The translations under genes were made by a program, and so were the position numbers. DNA of 64,000 nucleotides from Microbacterium sp. zg-Y625 (GTDB taxonomy: Bacteria > Actinomycetota > Actinomycetes > Actinomycetales > Microbacteriaceae): positions 2,976,001-3,040,000 of the forward strand of contig NZ_CP126740.1 of the NCBI RefSeq assembly GCF_030246925.1, in the 5' to 3' direction. Below, one piece after another: positions 40,776-49,882 of the stretch. Numbering within the stretch: the stretch's first letter is position 1; each line of letters begins with the position of its first letter. The notes beneath the pieces were generated by a model. It ran no database searches, was not told where the DNA came from, and saw only the letters and a program-made list of their open reading frames with translations.

Positions 40776-43124
40776 GTGAGCGACACCACCCCCGGCGCGG
40801 CAGCACCGAACGCCTGGCAGGACACCGCGCGCCCGGCCGCCGAGCGCGCCGAGACGCTGCTGGCGCAGCTGACCCTCGAGGAGAAGGTCGCCCAGCTCAC
40901 CGGGTACTGGTTCGACAAGCGCGGCGCCGGCGAGGTGGTCGCGCCGATGCAGGACACGCTCGGGGCAGGACGGCCTCCCTTCGAGGTCGCTGCGCGTGAT
41001 GGGCTCGGCCACGTCACGCGGGTGATCGGGACCACCCCCGCACCGACAGACGAGGTGGTGGCCCGCCTCGCCGACGTGCAGCACGCGCTCATGCGGGACA
41101 CGAGGCTCGGCATCCCCGCCATCGCCCACGAGGAGTGCCTGACCGGCGTCAACGCGCTCGGCGCCACCGTCTATCCGGCACCGATCGCGTGGGGCGCCTC
41201 GTTCGACTCGGCCCTGACCGAGCGCATCGGCGCCGCCATCGGGGCCGATCTGCGCGCGCTCGGCGTGCACCAGGGGCTCTCCCCGGTGCTCGACGTCGTC
41301 CGTGACTATCGCTGGGGCCGCGTCGAAGAGACGATCGGCGAAGACCCGGTGCTGGTCGGCGGCGTGGGCAGCGCCTACGTGCGCGGCTTGGAGGATGCCG
41401 GCGTCGTCGCCACCCTGAAGCACTTCGTCGGCTACTCGGCCTCGCTGTCGGGCCGCAACCACGCACCGGTCGCGGTGGGACCGCGTGAGCTCGCCGACGT
41501 GCTTCTGGTGCCGTTCGAGCTCGCCGTCCGCGACAGCGGCGTGCGGTCGGTGATGAACTCCTACAGCGATCTCGACGGGGTCCCGGTGGCAGCCGACCGG
41601 CACCTGCTCACCGAGCTGCTGCGCGAGGAATGGGGCTTCACCGGCACCGTCGTGTCGGACTACTGGGCCGTCGCGTTCCTCGCCACCGCGCACGGCGTGG
41701 CGCGGGACGCGCAGGACGCCGGCCGCATCGCACTGGAGGCGGGGCTCGATGTGGAGCTTCCCAACGGCATGTGCTTCCCGCCGCTGGTGGATCTCGTGCG
41801 CTCGGGCGGCCTCGACGTCGCCGTCGTCGACACCGCAGTCCGGCGCGTCCTGCAGCAGAAGGCCGAACTGGGACTGCTCGACGAGCACCCGCCCGTCGCC
41901 GGCACCGCGGTGGATCTGGATCCCCCGACCAACCGTGCGCTGGCACGCGAGGCGGCCGAGGCATCCATCGTGCTGCTGCGCAACGAGGGCGACCTGCTCC
42001 CCCTCCCCGCCGACACCCGCCGCCGCATCGCCGTCATCGGCCCGACGGCCGACCGCGCCCGCGCGCTGCTGGGCTGCTACTCGTACCCCGTGCACGTGCT
42101 GCCGCGGCATCCGGAATTCGGCCTGGGCATCGAGGTGCCCACGGTGCTCGAAGCGCTGCGGGCCGAGTTCCCGCACGCCGACATCGTCCACGAACGCGGC
42201 GCGGACTTCCTCGACACCGACGAGTCGGGCATCCCGGCGGCCGTCGCGGCCGCCCGCGACGCCGACCTCGTGATCCTCACCGTCGGCGACCTGCCGGGAA
42301 TGTTCGGCCGCGGCACCTCCGGTGAGGGGTGCGACGCGACCGACCTCACACTCCCGGGCGGCCAGGCCGCGCTCGTCGCCGCCGTGCTCGCGGTCGGGAC
42401 TCCGGTGGTGCTGGTCACCAACAGCGGACGCCCGTACGCATTCGACCATCCGGCGTCGGCCGTACCGGCTGCGGTGCAGGCGTTCATCCCCGGCGAGGAG
42501 GGTGCCGCCGCGATCGCCGGCGTGCTGAGCGGTCGGGTGAACCCGGGCGGGCGGCTTCCCGTGCAGATCCCGCGCATCGCGGGCGGCGGTCAGCACGTCT
42601 ACCTCGGCGCCCCGCTCACCCGCACGATCGACCGCATCTCGAACCTGCCGACGGAACCTGCGTTCCCGTTCGGGCACGGCCTGTCCTACGGAGCGGTCGA
42701 CATCACCCCCGGCATCCTCGACGCCGAGGCGATCGCCACCGACGGCACAGCGACCCTGTCGACCGTCGTCCGCAACACCGGCGACGTCACCGCGCCGGTG
42801 GTCGTGCAGCTGTACGTCTCGGATCCGGTCGCCGAGGTCGCCCGCCCGGTGCGGCGCCTCGTCGGGTTCGCGAAGACGACGCTGCAGCCCGGCGCCGCGG
42901 CGACCGTCACCTTCACGGTCTCGCCCGAGCTGGCGGCCTACACCGGCATCGACCTGCAGCGGCGGGTGGATGCCGGCACCCTCGTCTTCAGCCTGGGTCG
43001 CTCGAGCGAGGACCTCGTGTCCGAGCACGCCGTCGATGTCGTCGGCGACATGCGACACGTGGGCCCCGAGCGGATGATCGTCGCGCCGGTGACAGTGACT
43101 CTCCCGGAGTGGGGACCGCGGTGA
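40776..43124 (+). CDS. Glycoside hydrolase family 3 (beta-glucosidase/xylosidase-like)
   Basis: A 782-residue GH3 enzyme with the N-terminal TIM barrel (about 1-330), the alpha/beta sandwich (about 360-600) and a C-terminal fibronectin-III-like domain (about 650-760). ATLKHFVGYSASLSGRNHAPV and the nucleophile in GTVVSDYWAVAF are characteristic. It has no signal peptide, so it is probably intracellular and acts on imported oligosaccharides. The GTG at 40776 is preferred (AAGGGAG five bases upstream); an ATG at 40758 is possible. Paralogous to the GH3 at 56715-59012. No transporter is adjacent. Confidence 0.92.
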   Translation: MSDTTPGAAAPNAWQDTARPAAERAETLLAQLTLEEKVAQLTGYWFDKRGAGEVVAPMQDTLGAGRPPFEVAARDGLGHVTRVIGTTPAPTDEVVARLADVQHALMRDTRLGIPAIAHEECLTGVNALGATVYPAPIAWGASFDSALTERIGAAIGADLRALGVHQGLSPVLDVVRDYRWGRVEETIGEDPVLVGGVGSAYVRGLEDAGVVATLKHFVGYSASLSGRNHAPVAVGPRELADVLLVPFELAVRDSGVRSVMNSYSDLDGVPVAADRHLLTELLREEWGFTGTVVSDYWAVAFLATAHGVARDAQDAGRIALEAGLDVELPNGMCFPPLVDLVRSGGLDVAVVDTAVRRVLQQKAELGLLDEHPPVAGTAVDLDPPTNRALAREAAEASIVLLRNEGDLLPLPADTRRRIAVIGPTADRARALLGCYSYPVHVLPRHPEFGLGIEVPTVLEALRAEFPHADIVHERGADFLDTDESGIPAAVAAARDADLVILTVGDLPGMFGRGTSGEGCDATDLTLPGGQAALVAAVLAVGTPVVLVTNSGRPYAFDHPASAVPAAVQAFIPGEEGAAAIAGVLSGRVNPGGRLPVQIPRIAGGGQHVYLGAPLTRTIDRISNLPTEPAFPFGHGLSYGAVDITPGILDAEAIATDGTATLSTVVRNTGDVTAPVVVQLYVSDPVAEVARPVRRLVGFAKTTLQPGAAATVTFTVSPELAAYTGIDLQRRVDAGTLVFSLGRSSEDLVSEHAVDVVGDMRHVGPERMIVAPVTVTLPEWGPR

Positions 43125-43125
43125 A

Positions 43126-43899
43126 ATGATGCGCTGGACCATGCCGGAGTCCCAGCCCTGGATCGCGCAGGCCGAGAAGGCCCGCGCCGTGGAGCGGGAA
43201 AGCGGAGCACTCGCTCCCGAGGAGGTGGCGGCGTCCGCCGACGCACGCGAGGCGGAGGACGTGCTCTACCGCGACTGGCGCCGGTACTCCCGATTCGGCT
43301 GGGGCACGCTTGCGCTGGTGCTGTGGATGGGCGCCGCGGCGGCGGCCTCCCTCATTCCGGCCGGCCTAGCCGAGGGGCAGGACGGCGGCGTGGGCATGGC
43401 GGTGACGGGCGCGGTTCTCACCGCCGGCTTCGGGGCGGTGTCGGGATGGCTGCTCTGGCGACTGCACCGTTCCGGGAGGGCGGTGACGCGCGCCCTCGCC
43501 TACTGGGTGCGGCTCCCGTGGCTGCGCGGTGAGCCGCGCGGCCGGCACCCGTTGTACGACGGCACGACCCGCGCCTACACCGACCCGGCCGTCGCCCTGC
43601 GCTGGTCCGCGGCCGGTGTCACCGGGCTGCTCGGGGCAGGCGGGGCGGCCCTGGCCGTCCGAGGGGCGATGGCCGCGGGGTCCGCGTCCGCCGCGGAGCT
43701 CGGACTCGCCGCCTTCGGCCTCGTGCTGGCCGGCGGCATGCTGCCGACCGCGGTGGGTCTGTTCACCGGCATCCGGCGGGCGGTGTACCCCTATTCCGAT
43801 CCGCGCCAGGCACTCGAGGTCAAGCTCGGTTACGGTCCGCCCGGCCCCGTTCCGTCGCGCCATGCGCCGCGCAGCACCCGCACCGACGCGGACCGCTGA
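43126..43899 (+). CDS. Hypothetical membrane protein
   Basis: A 257-residue protein with four hydrophobic segments (about 60-80, 88-110, 158-180 and 190-212) and a charged N-terminus. The cytoplasmic loop (SGRAVTRALAYWVRLPWLRGEPRGRH) is basic. Family not recognised. One base separates it from the GH3 stop, so it may be co-transcribed. In-frame ATG codons at 43129 and 43141 are alternative starts. It is followed by the palindromic repeat at 43951. Confidence 0.6.
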   Translation: MMRWTMPESQPWIAQAEKARAVERESGALAPEEVAASADAREAEDVLYRDWRRYSRFGWGTLALVLWMGAAAAASLIPAGLAEGQDGGVGMAVTGAVLTAGFGAVSGWLLWRLHRSGRAVTRALAYWVRLPWLRGEPRGRHPLYDGTTRAYTDPAVALRWSAAGVTGLLGAGGAALAVRGAMAAGSASAAELGLAAFGLVLAGGMLPTAVGLFTGIRRAVYPYSDPRQALEVKLGYGPPGPVPSRHAPRSTRTDADR

Positions 43900-43950
43900 C
43901 CTCGCAGGCACGTCGCGGGCACGTCGCGGGCACAACGCCGCACCACAATC

Positions 43951-44013
43951 TCGGAGAACGCCGGCACTTCGGAGCTTTGCCCCCGCTCGCCTCCGAAGAA
44001 GCGGCGTTGTCCG
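43951..44013. repeat. Palindromic hairpin repeat, family 2, copy A
   Basis: A long stem: left arm TCGGAGAACGCCGGCACTTC then GGAG (43951-43974), right arm CTCCGAAGAAGCGGCGTTGT then CCGA (43991-44013/14), 16-base loop. It sits between convergent genes and is followed by AACCGGT. Related in sequence and structure to 49883-49946. Confidence 0.75.
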
Positions 44014-44065
44014 AAAAACCGGTGCCGGGGGCGGTCGGCAGCGGAACGCCGCGGACCGCCCGGGT

Positions 44066-45454
44066 TCAGGCTCCGCGCAGGCGCTCGGCCAGGTACGCGG
44101 TGAGCGCGTCGAGCGACACGCGCTCCTGCGCCATGGTGTCGCGGTCGCGCACCGTCACGGCGCCGTCGTCGAGCGAGTCGAAGTCGACCGTCACGCACAG
44201 CGGCGTGCCGATCTCGTCCTGGCGGCGGTAGCGGCGGCCGATGGCGCCGGCGTCGTCGAAGTCGATGTTCCAGCCGCGGCCGCGGAGGGTGTCGGCGACC
44301 TCGCGCGCCAGCGGCGACAGCCGCTCGTTGCGCGACAGCGGCAGCACGGCGACCTTCACAGGGGCCAGACGCGGGTCGAGGTGCAGCACGGTGCGGGTGT
44401 CGACCCCGCCCTTGGCGTTGGGCACCTCTTCCTCGTCGTACGCGTCGACGAGGAACGCCATCATGGCGCGGGTGAGGCCGAACGACGGCTCGATGACGTA
44501 GGGGGTGTACTTCTCGCCCGTCGCCTGGTCGAAGTAGGTCAGCGACTGGCCGGATGCCTCGGAGTGGCTCCCCAGGTCGTAGTCGGTGCGGTTGGCGATG
44601 CCCATGAGCTCGCCCCACTCCTTGCCGGTGAAGCCGAACCGGTACTCGACGTCGATCGTGCCTGCGGAGTAGTGCGCCCGGTCCTCCTCGGGAACGTCGA
44701 AGCGGCGCATGTTGTCGGGGTTGACGCCCAGGTCCACGAACCAGTTCCAGCACGCCTCGACCCAGTGGTCGAACCACTCGGGCGCCTCGGCGGGCGGGGT
44801 GAAGAACTCGATCTCCATCTGCTCGAACTCGCGCGTGCGGAAGATGAAGTTTCCGGGCGTGATCTCGTTGCGGAAGGCCTTGCCCACCTGGCCGATGCCG
44901 AACGGCGGCTTCTTGCGCGAAGCGGTCAGCACGTTGGTGAAGTTGACGAAGATGCCCTGCGCGGTCTCGGGGCGCAGGAAATGCAGGCCCGACTCATCGT
45001 CGACGACGCCGAGGTAGGTCTTCACGAGGCCCGAGAACGCCTTCGGCTCGGTGTACTTGCCCTTCGTGCCGCAGTTCGGGCACGGGATGTCGGCCAGACC
45101 GTTGGCAGCCGGGCGGCCCTTGCGGGCCTCGAAGTCCTCGATGAGGTTGTCGGCGCGGAACCGCTTGTGGCACTGCAGGCACTCCACGAGCGGGTCGGTG
45201 AACGTCGCGACGTGGCCCGACGCCTCCCACACCCGCTTGGGCAGGATGATCGAGGAGTCCAGGCCCACCATGTCGCCACGGCCGCGGACGAACGTCTGCC
45301 ACCACTGGCGGCGGATGTTCTCCTTCAGCTCCGTCCCGAGGGGGCCGTAGTCCCACGCGGAGCGGGACCCGCCGTAGATCTCACCGGCCTGGAACACGAA
45401 CCCGCGGTGGCGGGCGAGGGCGATGACTTTGTCGAGGCGGGACTGCTCGGCCAC
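44066..45454 (-). CDS. glyQS: Glycyl-tRNA synthetase (dimeric type)
   Basis: A 462-residue class II synthetase of the single-chain (alpha2) type. Motif 1 region [27 protein letters not shown], zinc-binding CLQCHKR ... CPNCGTKG insert, [15 protein letters not shown], motif 2 [20 protein letters not shown], and motif 3 [14 protein letters not shown] are intact; a C-terminal anticodon domain follows. The GTG at 45454 is preferred because TTTGGAG lies 6 bases upstream; a TTG at 45466 is the alternative. Convergent with the gene ending at 43899. Confidence 0.96.
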   Translation of the reverse strand: MAEQSRLDKVIALARHRGFVFQAGEIYGGSRSAWDYGPLGTELKENIRRQWWQTFVRGRGDMVGLDSSIILPKRVWEASGHVATFTDPLVECLQCHKRFRADNLIEDFEARKGRPAANGLADIPCPNCGTKGKYTEPKAFSGLVKTYLGVVDDESGLHFLRPETAQGIFVNFTNVLTASRKKPPFGIGQVGKAFRNEITPGNFIFRTREFEQMEIEFFTPPAEAPEWFDHWVEACWNWFVDLGVNPDNMRRFDVPEEDRAHYSAGTIDVEYRFGFTGKEWGELMGIANRTDYDLGSHSEASGQSLTYFDQATGEKYTPYVIEPSFGLTRAMMAFLVDAYDEEEVPNAKGGVDTRTVLHLDPRLAPVKVAVLPLSRNERLSPLAREVADTLRGRGWNIDFDDAGAIGRRYRRQDEIGTPLCVTVDFDSLDDGAVTVRDRDTMAQERVSLDALTAYLAERLRGA

Positions 45455-45538
45455 AGGTGGCTCCAAATGGTCGGGGTGCGGGCGCGATATCGCGGATGCC
45501 GCGAGGCCGCGGCATCCGTCGATTCTAGTCGCCGGGCC

Positions 45539-45934
45539 TCAGCGCACGAACGTGATCGTCAGCGGGTAGCGGTACCACTGCCCCTGGCTGGCCTTGATGG
45601 CGGCGATGATCGAGAAGATGAGGTCGACGACGGCCGCCGCGAGCAGCACGAAGGCGCCGACCAGCACGAACAGCAGCACCATGCCGGCGATCATGGCGAT
45701 CAGCACCGTCAGCTGGAAGTTCAGCGCCGTCGCCGCGTGGGCACGCACGAACGGGCCGCGGTCGCGCAGCGCCAGGTATCCGATCAGCGCGGGGACGAAT
45801 CCGAAGAAGATGCCGCCCACGTGGATGAAGGTCGCCCACATCTTCTCGTCGGCGGGGCCGAGCGGGACGGGCCCGTACGGTGCGCCGTACGGCGGCTGCG
45901 ACTGCGGGGGCGGGGGCGGGGGCGGCATGGTCAC
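45539..45934 (-). CDS. DUF4870-type small membrane protein
   Basis: A 131-residue protein. A Pro-rich N-terminal tail (PPPPPPPQSQPPYGAPYGP) precedes DEKMWATFIHVGGIFFGFVPALIGYL and HAATALNFQLTVLIAMIAGMVL, the DUF4870 pattern of three or four membrane helices. Function unknown; often near secretion or envelope genes. GTG 45934 (or the ATG two codons later). A -10 (TAGGCT) lies 6 bases before the GTG, inside the 3' end of the preceding oxidase gene. Confidence 0.8.
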   Translation of the reverse strand: MTMPPPPPPPQSQPPYGAPYGPVPLGPADEKMWATFIHVGGIFFGFVPALIGYLALRDRGPFVRAHAATALNFQLTVLIAMIAGMVLLFVLVGAFVLLAAAVVDLIFSIIAAIKASQGQWYRYPLTITFVR

Positions 45935-45938
45935 GGTG

Positions 45939-47303
45939 TCAGCCTACGGCGGCGCTCGGGTCGGCGCGGCGGAGGGCGGCCGGGGTCAGGTCGCCGACGG
46001 AGGTGTGACCGGAGAGGCCGAGGGTGATGTCGAGCTCGGCGAGCACGTTGCGCACCACCTCGGCGACGCCGGCCTCGCCCGCGATGCCGAGACCGTACGC
46101 GTAGGGGCGGCCGAGTCCCACCGCGGTGGCCCCCAGGGCCAGCGCGATGAACACGTCCGCACCGCTGCGGACCCCCGAGTCGAACACGACCGGAACGCGT
46201 CCGGCGACGCGCTCCGCGATCGCCGGCAGCACTGCGAGCGTCGGCACCGACCGGTCGATCTGCCGGCCGCCGTGGTTGGAGACCCAGACCCCATCCATCC
46301 CCGCGTCCACCGCGCGGGCGGCGTCGTCGGGATGCACGATGCCCTTGAGGATGATCGGCAGCGACGTCCACTCGCGGGCGCGGGCGAGGGCGTCCCACGT
46401 GAGTGCCGGAGTCGAGAACACGTCGAGGAACGCCTCGATCGCCGCGCGCGGCAGCGGCGATCGCAGGTTCTCGCGCAGGCGCGTGGATCCGGTCAGCGCC
46501 GCGCCCCGCCGCGCGATCCCCACGCCGGCGACCACCGTCCGCGGCGTCATGCGCAGCTTGTCACCGGACGCCGCCTCGTCCGCGCCGTTCAGCGCGGCGC
46601 TGCGCACGCGCTCGCGAACGAGCCCACGGAAGACGGGGTCGGCGGTGTACTGCGCGATGCCGAGCCCGCGCGTGAACGGCAGGTACGCGAGGTCGAGGTC
46701 GCGGGTGCGCCACCCCAGCAGATGCGTGTCGAGGGTGATCACGATCGCCTCGCACCCGGATGCCTCGGCCCGCCCGATCAGGGAGCGGTTGAGTTCGTCC
46801 GAGGCCGACCAGTACAGCTGGAAGAGCCGGTCGCCGTCGGGCGCGGCATCCCACACCCGCTCCATCGCATACGAGGCCTGATTGCTGAGCGTGTAGGGGA
46901 CCCCTGCGGATGCCGCGGCGCGCGCGACCGCGAGATCGGCGTCGGCGTGGGCGAGCTCCATCACCCCGAGCGGTGCCAGCAGCAGGGGCGTCTCGCGGCG
47001 ACGCCCGAGGAAATCGACCGACAGATCACGGCTGGACACGTCGCGGAGGGGCCGCGGCCATACCTCCCAGGCGTCGAAGGCGGCCCGGTTGGCGGCCATA
47101 GTGCGCTCGGCGCCCGCGCCGCCGGCGAGGTAGGCGAAAGCCTCGGCGCTCAGCGCGCGGCGCGCGGCCGTTTCCAGCTGCAGCGGGTCCACCGGCACGC
47201 GGGGCGTCTGGCCGCTGATGCCGGCGCGGTAGATGTGCGACTGGGTGCGGCGGGAGATGCCGCGCGCGGCGGCAGCGGGGTCCTCGGGAGCGACGGTGCT
47301 CAT
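45939..47303 (-). CDS. FMN-dependent alpha-hydroxy-acid (L-lactate) dehydrogenase/oxidase
   Basis: A 454-residue TIM-barrel flavoenzyme of the lactate oxidase/LldD/glycolate oxidase family. LLLAPLGVMELAHADADLAVARAA, LSNQASYAMERVW, FQLYWS, ITLDTHLLGWRTRDLDLAY, LKGIVHPDDA and WVSNHGGRQID (catalytic His) are present, with FDSGVRSGADVFIALALGATAVGLGRPYAYGL for the FMN phosphate. It oxidises a 2-hydroxy acid to the keto acid. ATG 47303 chosen because TAGGGT lies 6 bases upstream (leaderless). An N-terminal extension of about 35 residues is present. Confidence 0.9.
   Translation of the reverse strand: MSTVAPEDPAAAARGISRRTQSHIYRAGISGQTPRVPVDPLQLETAARRALSAEAFAYLAGGAGAERTMAANRAAFDAWEVWPRPLRDVSSRDLSVDFLGRRRETPLLLAPLGVMELAHADADLAVARAAASAGVPYTLSNQASYAMERVWDAAPDGDRLFQLYWSASDELNRSLIGRAEASGCEAIVITLDTHLLGWRTRDLDLAYLPFTRGLGIAQYTADPVFRGLVRERVRSAALNGADEAASGDKLRMTPRTVVAGVGIARRGAALTGSTRLRENLRSPLPRAAIEAFLDVFSTPALTWDALARAREWTSLPIILKGIVHPDDAARAVDAGMDGVWVSNHGGRQIDRSVPTLAVLPAIAERVAGRVPVVFDSGVRSGADVFIALALGATAVGLGRPYAYGLGIAGEAGVAEVVRNVLAELDITLGLSGHTSVGDLTPAALRRADPSAAVG
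45941..45946 (-). promoter_or_regulatory. -10 box of a probable leaderless transcript (DUF4870 gene)
   Basis: TAGGCT, 6 bases, then GTG at 45934. The box overlaps the stop codon of the alpha-hydroxy-acid oxidase gene. Confidence 0.4.
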
Positions 47304-47309
47304 CTCCAC

Positions 47310-47315
47310 ACCCTA
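47310..47315 (-). promoter_or_regulatory. -10 box of a probable leaderless transcript (hydroxy-acid oxidase)
   Basis: TAGGGT, 6 bases, then ATG at 47303. Confidence 0.45.
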
Positions 47316-47353
47316 TGGGCAGTCGCGCGTCGCGCCGTGCCGGCGGAGCCCTC

Positions 47354-48205
47354 TCACCCGAACCCGCACCAGTCGGCCACCCACGTCAGCATGCGTGCCC
47401 GCTCCTCTTCATCCACGGGCACCTCGATCAGCCCCTCCCCCGCGGCGGTCTCGACGCCGATGGTGAACACGGTGCCGCGCTTGTCCTCCTGCACCGCGTG
47501 CGCGTCGCAGCGCAAGGGCACCAGCGGGACGGCGACGGATGCCGCCTCGCCGGTGCCGTCGACCTCCAGACCCACCCGGAGGGGTTCGCTGCTGTCGGCA
47601 CCGAACTGCAACAGGTTCGTCGGGCGCACCTCCACGATCCGCAGCGACTCCGCCCCGCCGGCGGGCGCGACGTCGAGGCGCAGCGTCGCGGGCGACCCGG
47701 GCGGGGACGGCGTGAACCCGCCCCACGACAGCGCCGCCACGGCCGCCACGTCGTGGGCGAGGCACTCCCGCGCGTGCAGGTCCGTGATGAACCCGAGCGG
47801 GTCGGCCGCGGCCACGCGGTATTCGGCGCCGTCGCGGGTCGCGATGACGAGCGTGCTGCGGCGCTCCGCGGCATCCGGTTCTCCCTCGCACGCCGACGGC
47901 GGCAGCGCGATGCGCAGGTCCACCGTGCGGCCCGCCCGGACGGTGCTGTCCCGCTCGCGGACGACGGCGCCCGTGAACCAATCGTCCCGCAGCTCGATGC
48001 GCGCGATGCGCAGGTCGTCGTCCGACGCGTTCGCCACCCGCACCTGGGCGGTGCGCTCGGCGACGTCCGAACGCAGCTGCTGCAGCGTCACGGTCACCCC
48101 GGCGGGAAGCGCCTCCGGCTCGGAAGCACACGCGGCGAGCGCCAAAACCACCCCGATCGCGAGGGTGCTCGCCGCACCGCGTGCACGATGTCGCCAGATC
48201 GCCAT
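47354..48205 (-). CDS. Lipoprotein of unknown function
   Basis: A 283-residue exported lipoprotein. The signal peptide (RHRARGAASTLAIGVVLALA) ends in the lipobox LAAC, the Cys becoming the acylated N-terminus. The mature part is beta-rich with several separate segments (VTLQQLRSDVAERTAQVRV, LRIARIELRDDWFTG, FTPSPPGSPATLRLDV), and two Cys pairs may form disulfides (CEGE, ECLAHD, RCDAH, WCGFG). Family not recognised. The start codon and first seven codons lie inside an 85-bp palindromic repeat (48181-48266), so this gene may have gained a new 5' end from the repeat. Confidence 0.7.
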   Translation of the reverse strand: MAIWRHRARGAASTLAIGVVLALAACASEPEALPAGVTVTLQQLRSDVAERTAQVRVANASDDDLRIARIELRDDWFTGAVVRERDSTVRAGRTVDLRIALPPSACEGEPDAAERRSTLVIATRDGAEYRVAAADPLGFITDLHARECLAHDVAAVAALSWGGFTPSPPGSPATLRLDVAPAGGAESLRIVEVRPTNLLQFGADSSEPLRVGLEVDGTGEAASVAVPLVPLRCDAHAVQEDKRGTVFTIGVETAAGEGLIEVPVDEEERARMLTWVADWCGFG

Positions 48206-48266
48206 CACCGGGCGCCGAAACCGCCGTATGCGGGCCGTTCGCGCACGGATCGCCGACGTGGTGCAC
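48181..48266. repeat. 85-bp palindromic repeat, family 1, third copy
   Basis: Begins GTGCACGATGTCGCCAGATC and ends GGATCGCCGACGTGGTGCAC; in reverse orientation it aligns along its length with the two copies inside cofGH, including the 24-base spacing between the end repeat and the GGTTTCGG block. It overlaps the first codons of the lipoprotein gene and fills the gap to the menC-like gene. Confidence 0.7.
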
Positions 48267-48281
48267 ACGGCGCGCGCCTGC

Positions 48282-49415
48282 CTACCGCCGCAGGGTCTCG
48301 CGGGCGACGGTGAAATCCTCCAGCGCCACCGGGTCGATCTCGATCCCGATACCCGGGCCTGTCGGCAGCCGCACGTGGCCGTCTTCGAGCACGATCGGCG
48401 CGGTGACGATGTCGCGCGGGTAGAACCGGTCCGACGCCGACACGTCTCCGGGCAGCGTGAACCCCGGCAGGGCGGCGAGCGCCGCGTTCGCGGCCCGGCC
48501 GATGCCTGTCTCGAGCATGCCGCCGCACCACACCGGGATGTCGGCGCCGCGGCAGAGGTCGTGGATCGCGACCGCCTCGAGGTAGCCGCCCACCCGCCCC
48601 GCCTTGATGTTGATGACGGATGCCGCGCCCAGCCCCCGCGCGTCCTGCGCCGCCTTGAGCGAGACGATCGACTCGTCGAGGCAGAGGGGGGTGCGCAGGC
48701 GCTCGGCGAGCACCGCGTGGTCGACGAGGTCGTCTTCCTGAAGCGGCTGCTCGATCAGCAGCAGGTCGAAGCGGTCGAGCTCGACGAGCGTGTCGACGTC
48801 GGCCAGGGTGTACGCCGAGTTGGCGTCCACCTGCAGCGGGATCGTGCCGAAGGCGTCCCGCACCGCCGCGGTGTCGGCGATGTCCCGACCGGGCTTGATC
48901 TTGATCTTGATGCGCACGTATCCGGCGTCGAGGTATTCCGCCACTGCGTCCACGAGGGCGGCGGGGTCGCGCTGGATCCCCACGGAGACCCCGCTGGGCA
49001 CGCGGTCGCGCACCGCGCCGAGGTACTCCCCCAGCGCCCGCCCCTCCGCCCGAAGGCTTGCGTCGAGCACCGCAAGCTCCAGCCCCGCCTTGGCCATGCG
49101 GTGTCCCTTGAAGGGCTCGAGGATGCCGGCGACCTGCTCCGGCGCGAGAACGTGCGCGTCCAGCAGCGCCGGCGCAAGCCACCGCAGCGTCACGTCCCAC
49201 GCCCCCTGCGTGTACTCGCTCGAGTACAGCGGAGCCGCCTGCGTGACGATCTCGCCCCAGCCCTCGCCGTCCGCCGTGAGCGCCCGCACGACGATCACCT
49301 CCCGCTCGGTCTCGGTGCCGAACGAGGTGGTGAAGGGCGAGACGAGCGGCATCCGCAGCACGCGCAGCTCGATGCCCTCGAGGGCGACGGGTGCCGAGGG
49401 CGTGGCGATGGGCAT
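48282..49415 (-). CDS. menC: MenC / N-succinylamino-acid racemase family enolase
   Basis: A 377-residue enolase-superfamily protein. The catalytic set is intact: the Lys pair in YVRIKIKIKPG, metal ligands in VDANSAY, the Glu of EQPLQEDDL and LDESIVS, and the acid/base Lys in INIKAGRVGG. This family splits into o-succinylbenzoate synthase (menaquinone) and N-succinylamino-acid racemase. A COG3375-type GNAT gene lies 0.6 kb upstream on the same strand, the pairing known for the racemase pathway, while no other men gene is nearby, so racemase activity is at least as likely. ATG 49415, leaderless promoter at 49422. Confidence 0.87.
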   Translation of the reverse strand: MPIATPSAPVALEGIELRVLRMPLVSPFTTSFGTETEREVIVVRALTADGEGWGEIVTQAAPLYSSEYTQGAWDVTLRWLAPALLDAHVLAPEQVAGILEPFKGHRMAKAGLELAVLDASLRAEGRALGEYLGAVRDRVPSGVSVGIQRDPAALVDAVAEYLDAGYVRIKIKIKPGRDIADTAAVRDAFGTIPLQVDANSAYTLADVDTLVELDRFDLLLIEQPLQEDDLVDHAVLAERLRTPLCLDESIVSLKAAQDARGLGAASVINIKAGRVGGYLEAVAIHDLCRGADIPVWCGGMLETGIGRAANAALAALPGFTLPGDVSASDRFYPRDIVTAPIVLEDGHVRLPTGPGIGIEIDPVALEDFTVARETLRR

Positions 49416-49421
49416 GCGCAC

Positions 49422-49427
49422 AGGCTA
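49422..49427 (-). promoter_or_regulatory. -10 box of a probable leaderless transcript (menC-like gene)
   Basis: TAGCCT, 6 bases, then ATG at 49415. Confidence 0.45.
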
Positions 49428-49438
49428 GCGGCGGCGGC

Positions 49439-49819
49439 TCAGCCGGTGAAGGTGAATCCGTCGGGGTCGCCGGCCTGCGGCTGGCGCAGCCGGGCCGGAG
49501 CCGGCCAGGGCAGTTCGATGTGCTGCGAGTGGCGGCTCACATCGCCATAATCGTCGACCTTCACCACGACGTGCTCGGGCGTGACCTCGACCATGCGCAC
49601 CCGCACCGGCTGCGGCGCCTCGCCTTCGAGCATCCACGGGTCTGCCAGCCAGCCGATACCGCGGTCCTCGAGCGCGGCCTCGGCGTCGAGCCACTCCGTC
49701 GCCGCCGTGATCTCGCGGCCGAGCAGATCCACCGCGAGCCAGCCGCCGCCGTCGGGACGGATCCATCCGATCAGCTCGCCGTCGTCGCGGCGGTGCGGGG
49801 TCCAGTCGGAGGGGATCAC
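49439..49819 (-). CDS. Hypothetical protein
   Basis: A 126-residue soluble protein of beta-rich appearance (LIGWIRPDGGGWLAVDLLGRE; VRVRMVEVTPEHVVVKVDDYG) with a Pro/Arg-rich C-terminus. The GTG at 49819 is supported by TAGCGT 7 bases upstream (leaderless) and by the start of conserved-looking sequence. Family not recognised. Lies between the menC-like gene and the GNAT gene on the same strand. Confidence 0.6.
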   Translation of the reverse strand: MIPSDWTPHRRDDGELIGWIRPDGGGWLAVDLLGREITAATEWLDAEAALEDRGIGWLADPWMLEGEAPQPVRVRMVEVTPEHVVVKVDDYGDVSRHSQHIELPWPAPARLRQPQAGDPDGFTFTG

Positions 49820-49826
49820 GCGCCCC

Positions 49827-49832
49827 ACGCTA
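49827..49832 (-). promoter_or_regulatory. -10 box of a probable leaderless transcript (126-residue protein)
   Basis: TAGCGT, 7 bases, then GTG at 49819. Confidence 0.4.
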
Positions 49833-49882
49833 GCGGGGCGGGTGCCGGCGTCGGCCCCACGCGGCATCTGCCCGCCACATCG

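Noticed and set aside
45594..49550. Very long plus-strand open frame
   Set aside because: It is opposite well-supported minus-strand genes (DUF4870, hydroxy-acid oxidase, lipoprotein, menC-like) and has no recognisable domains.
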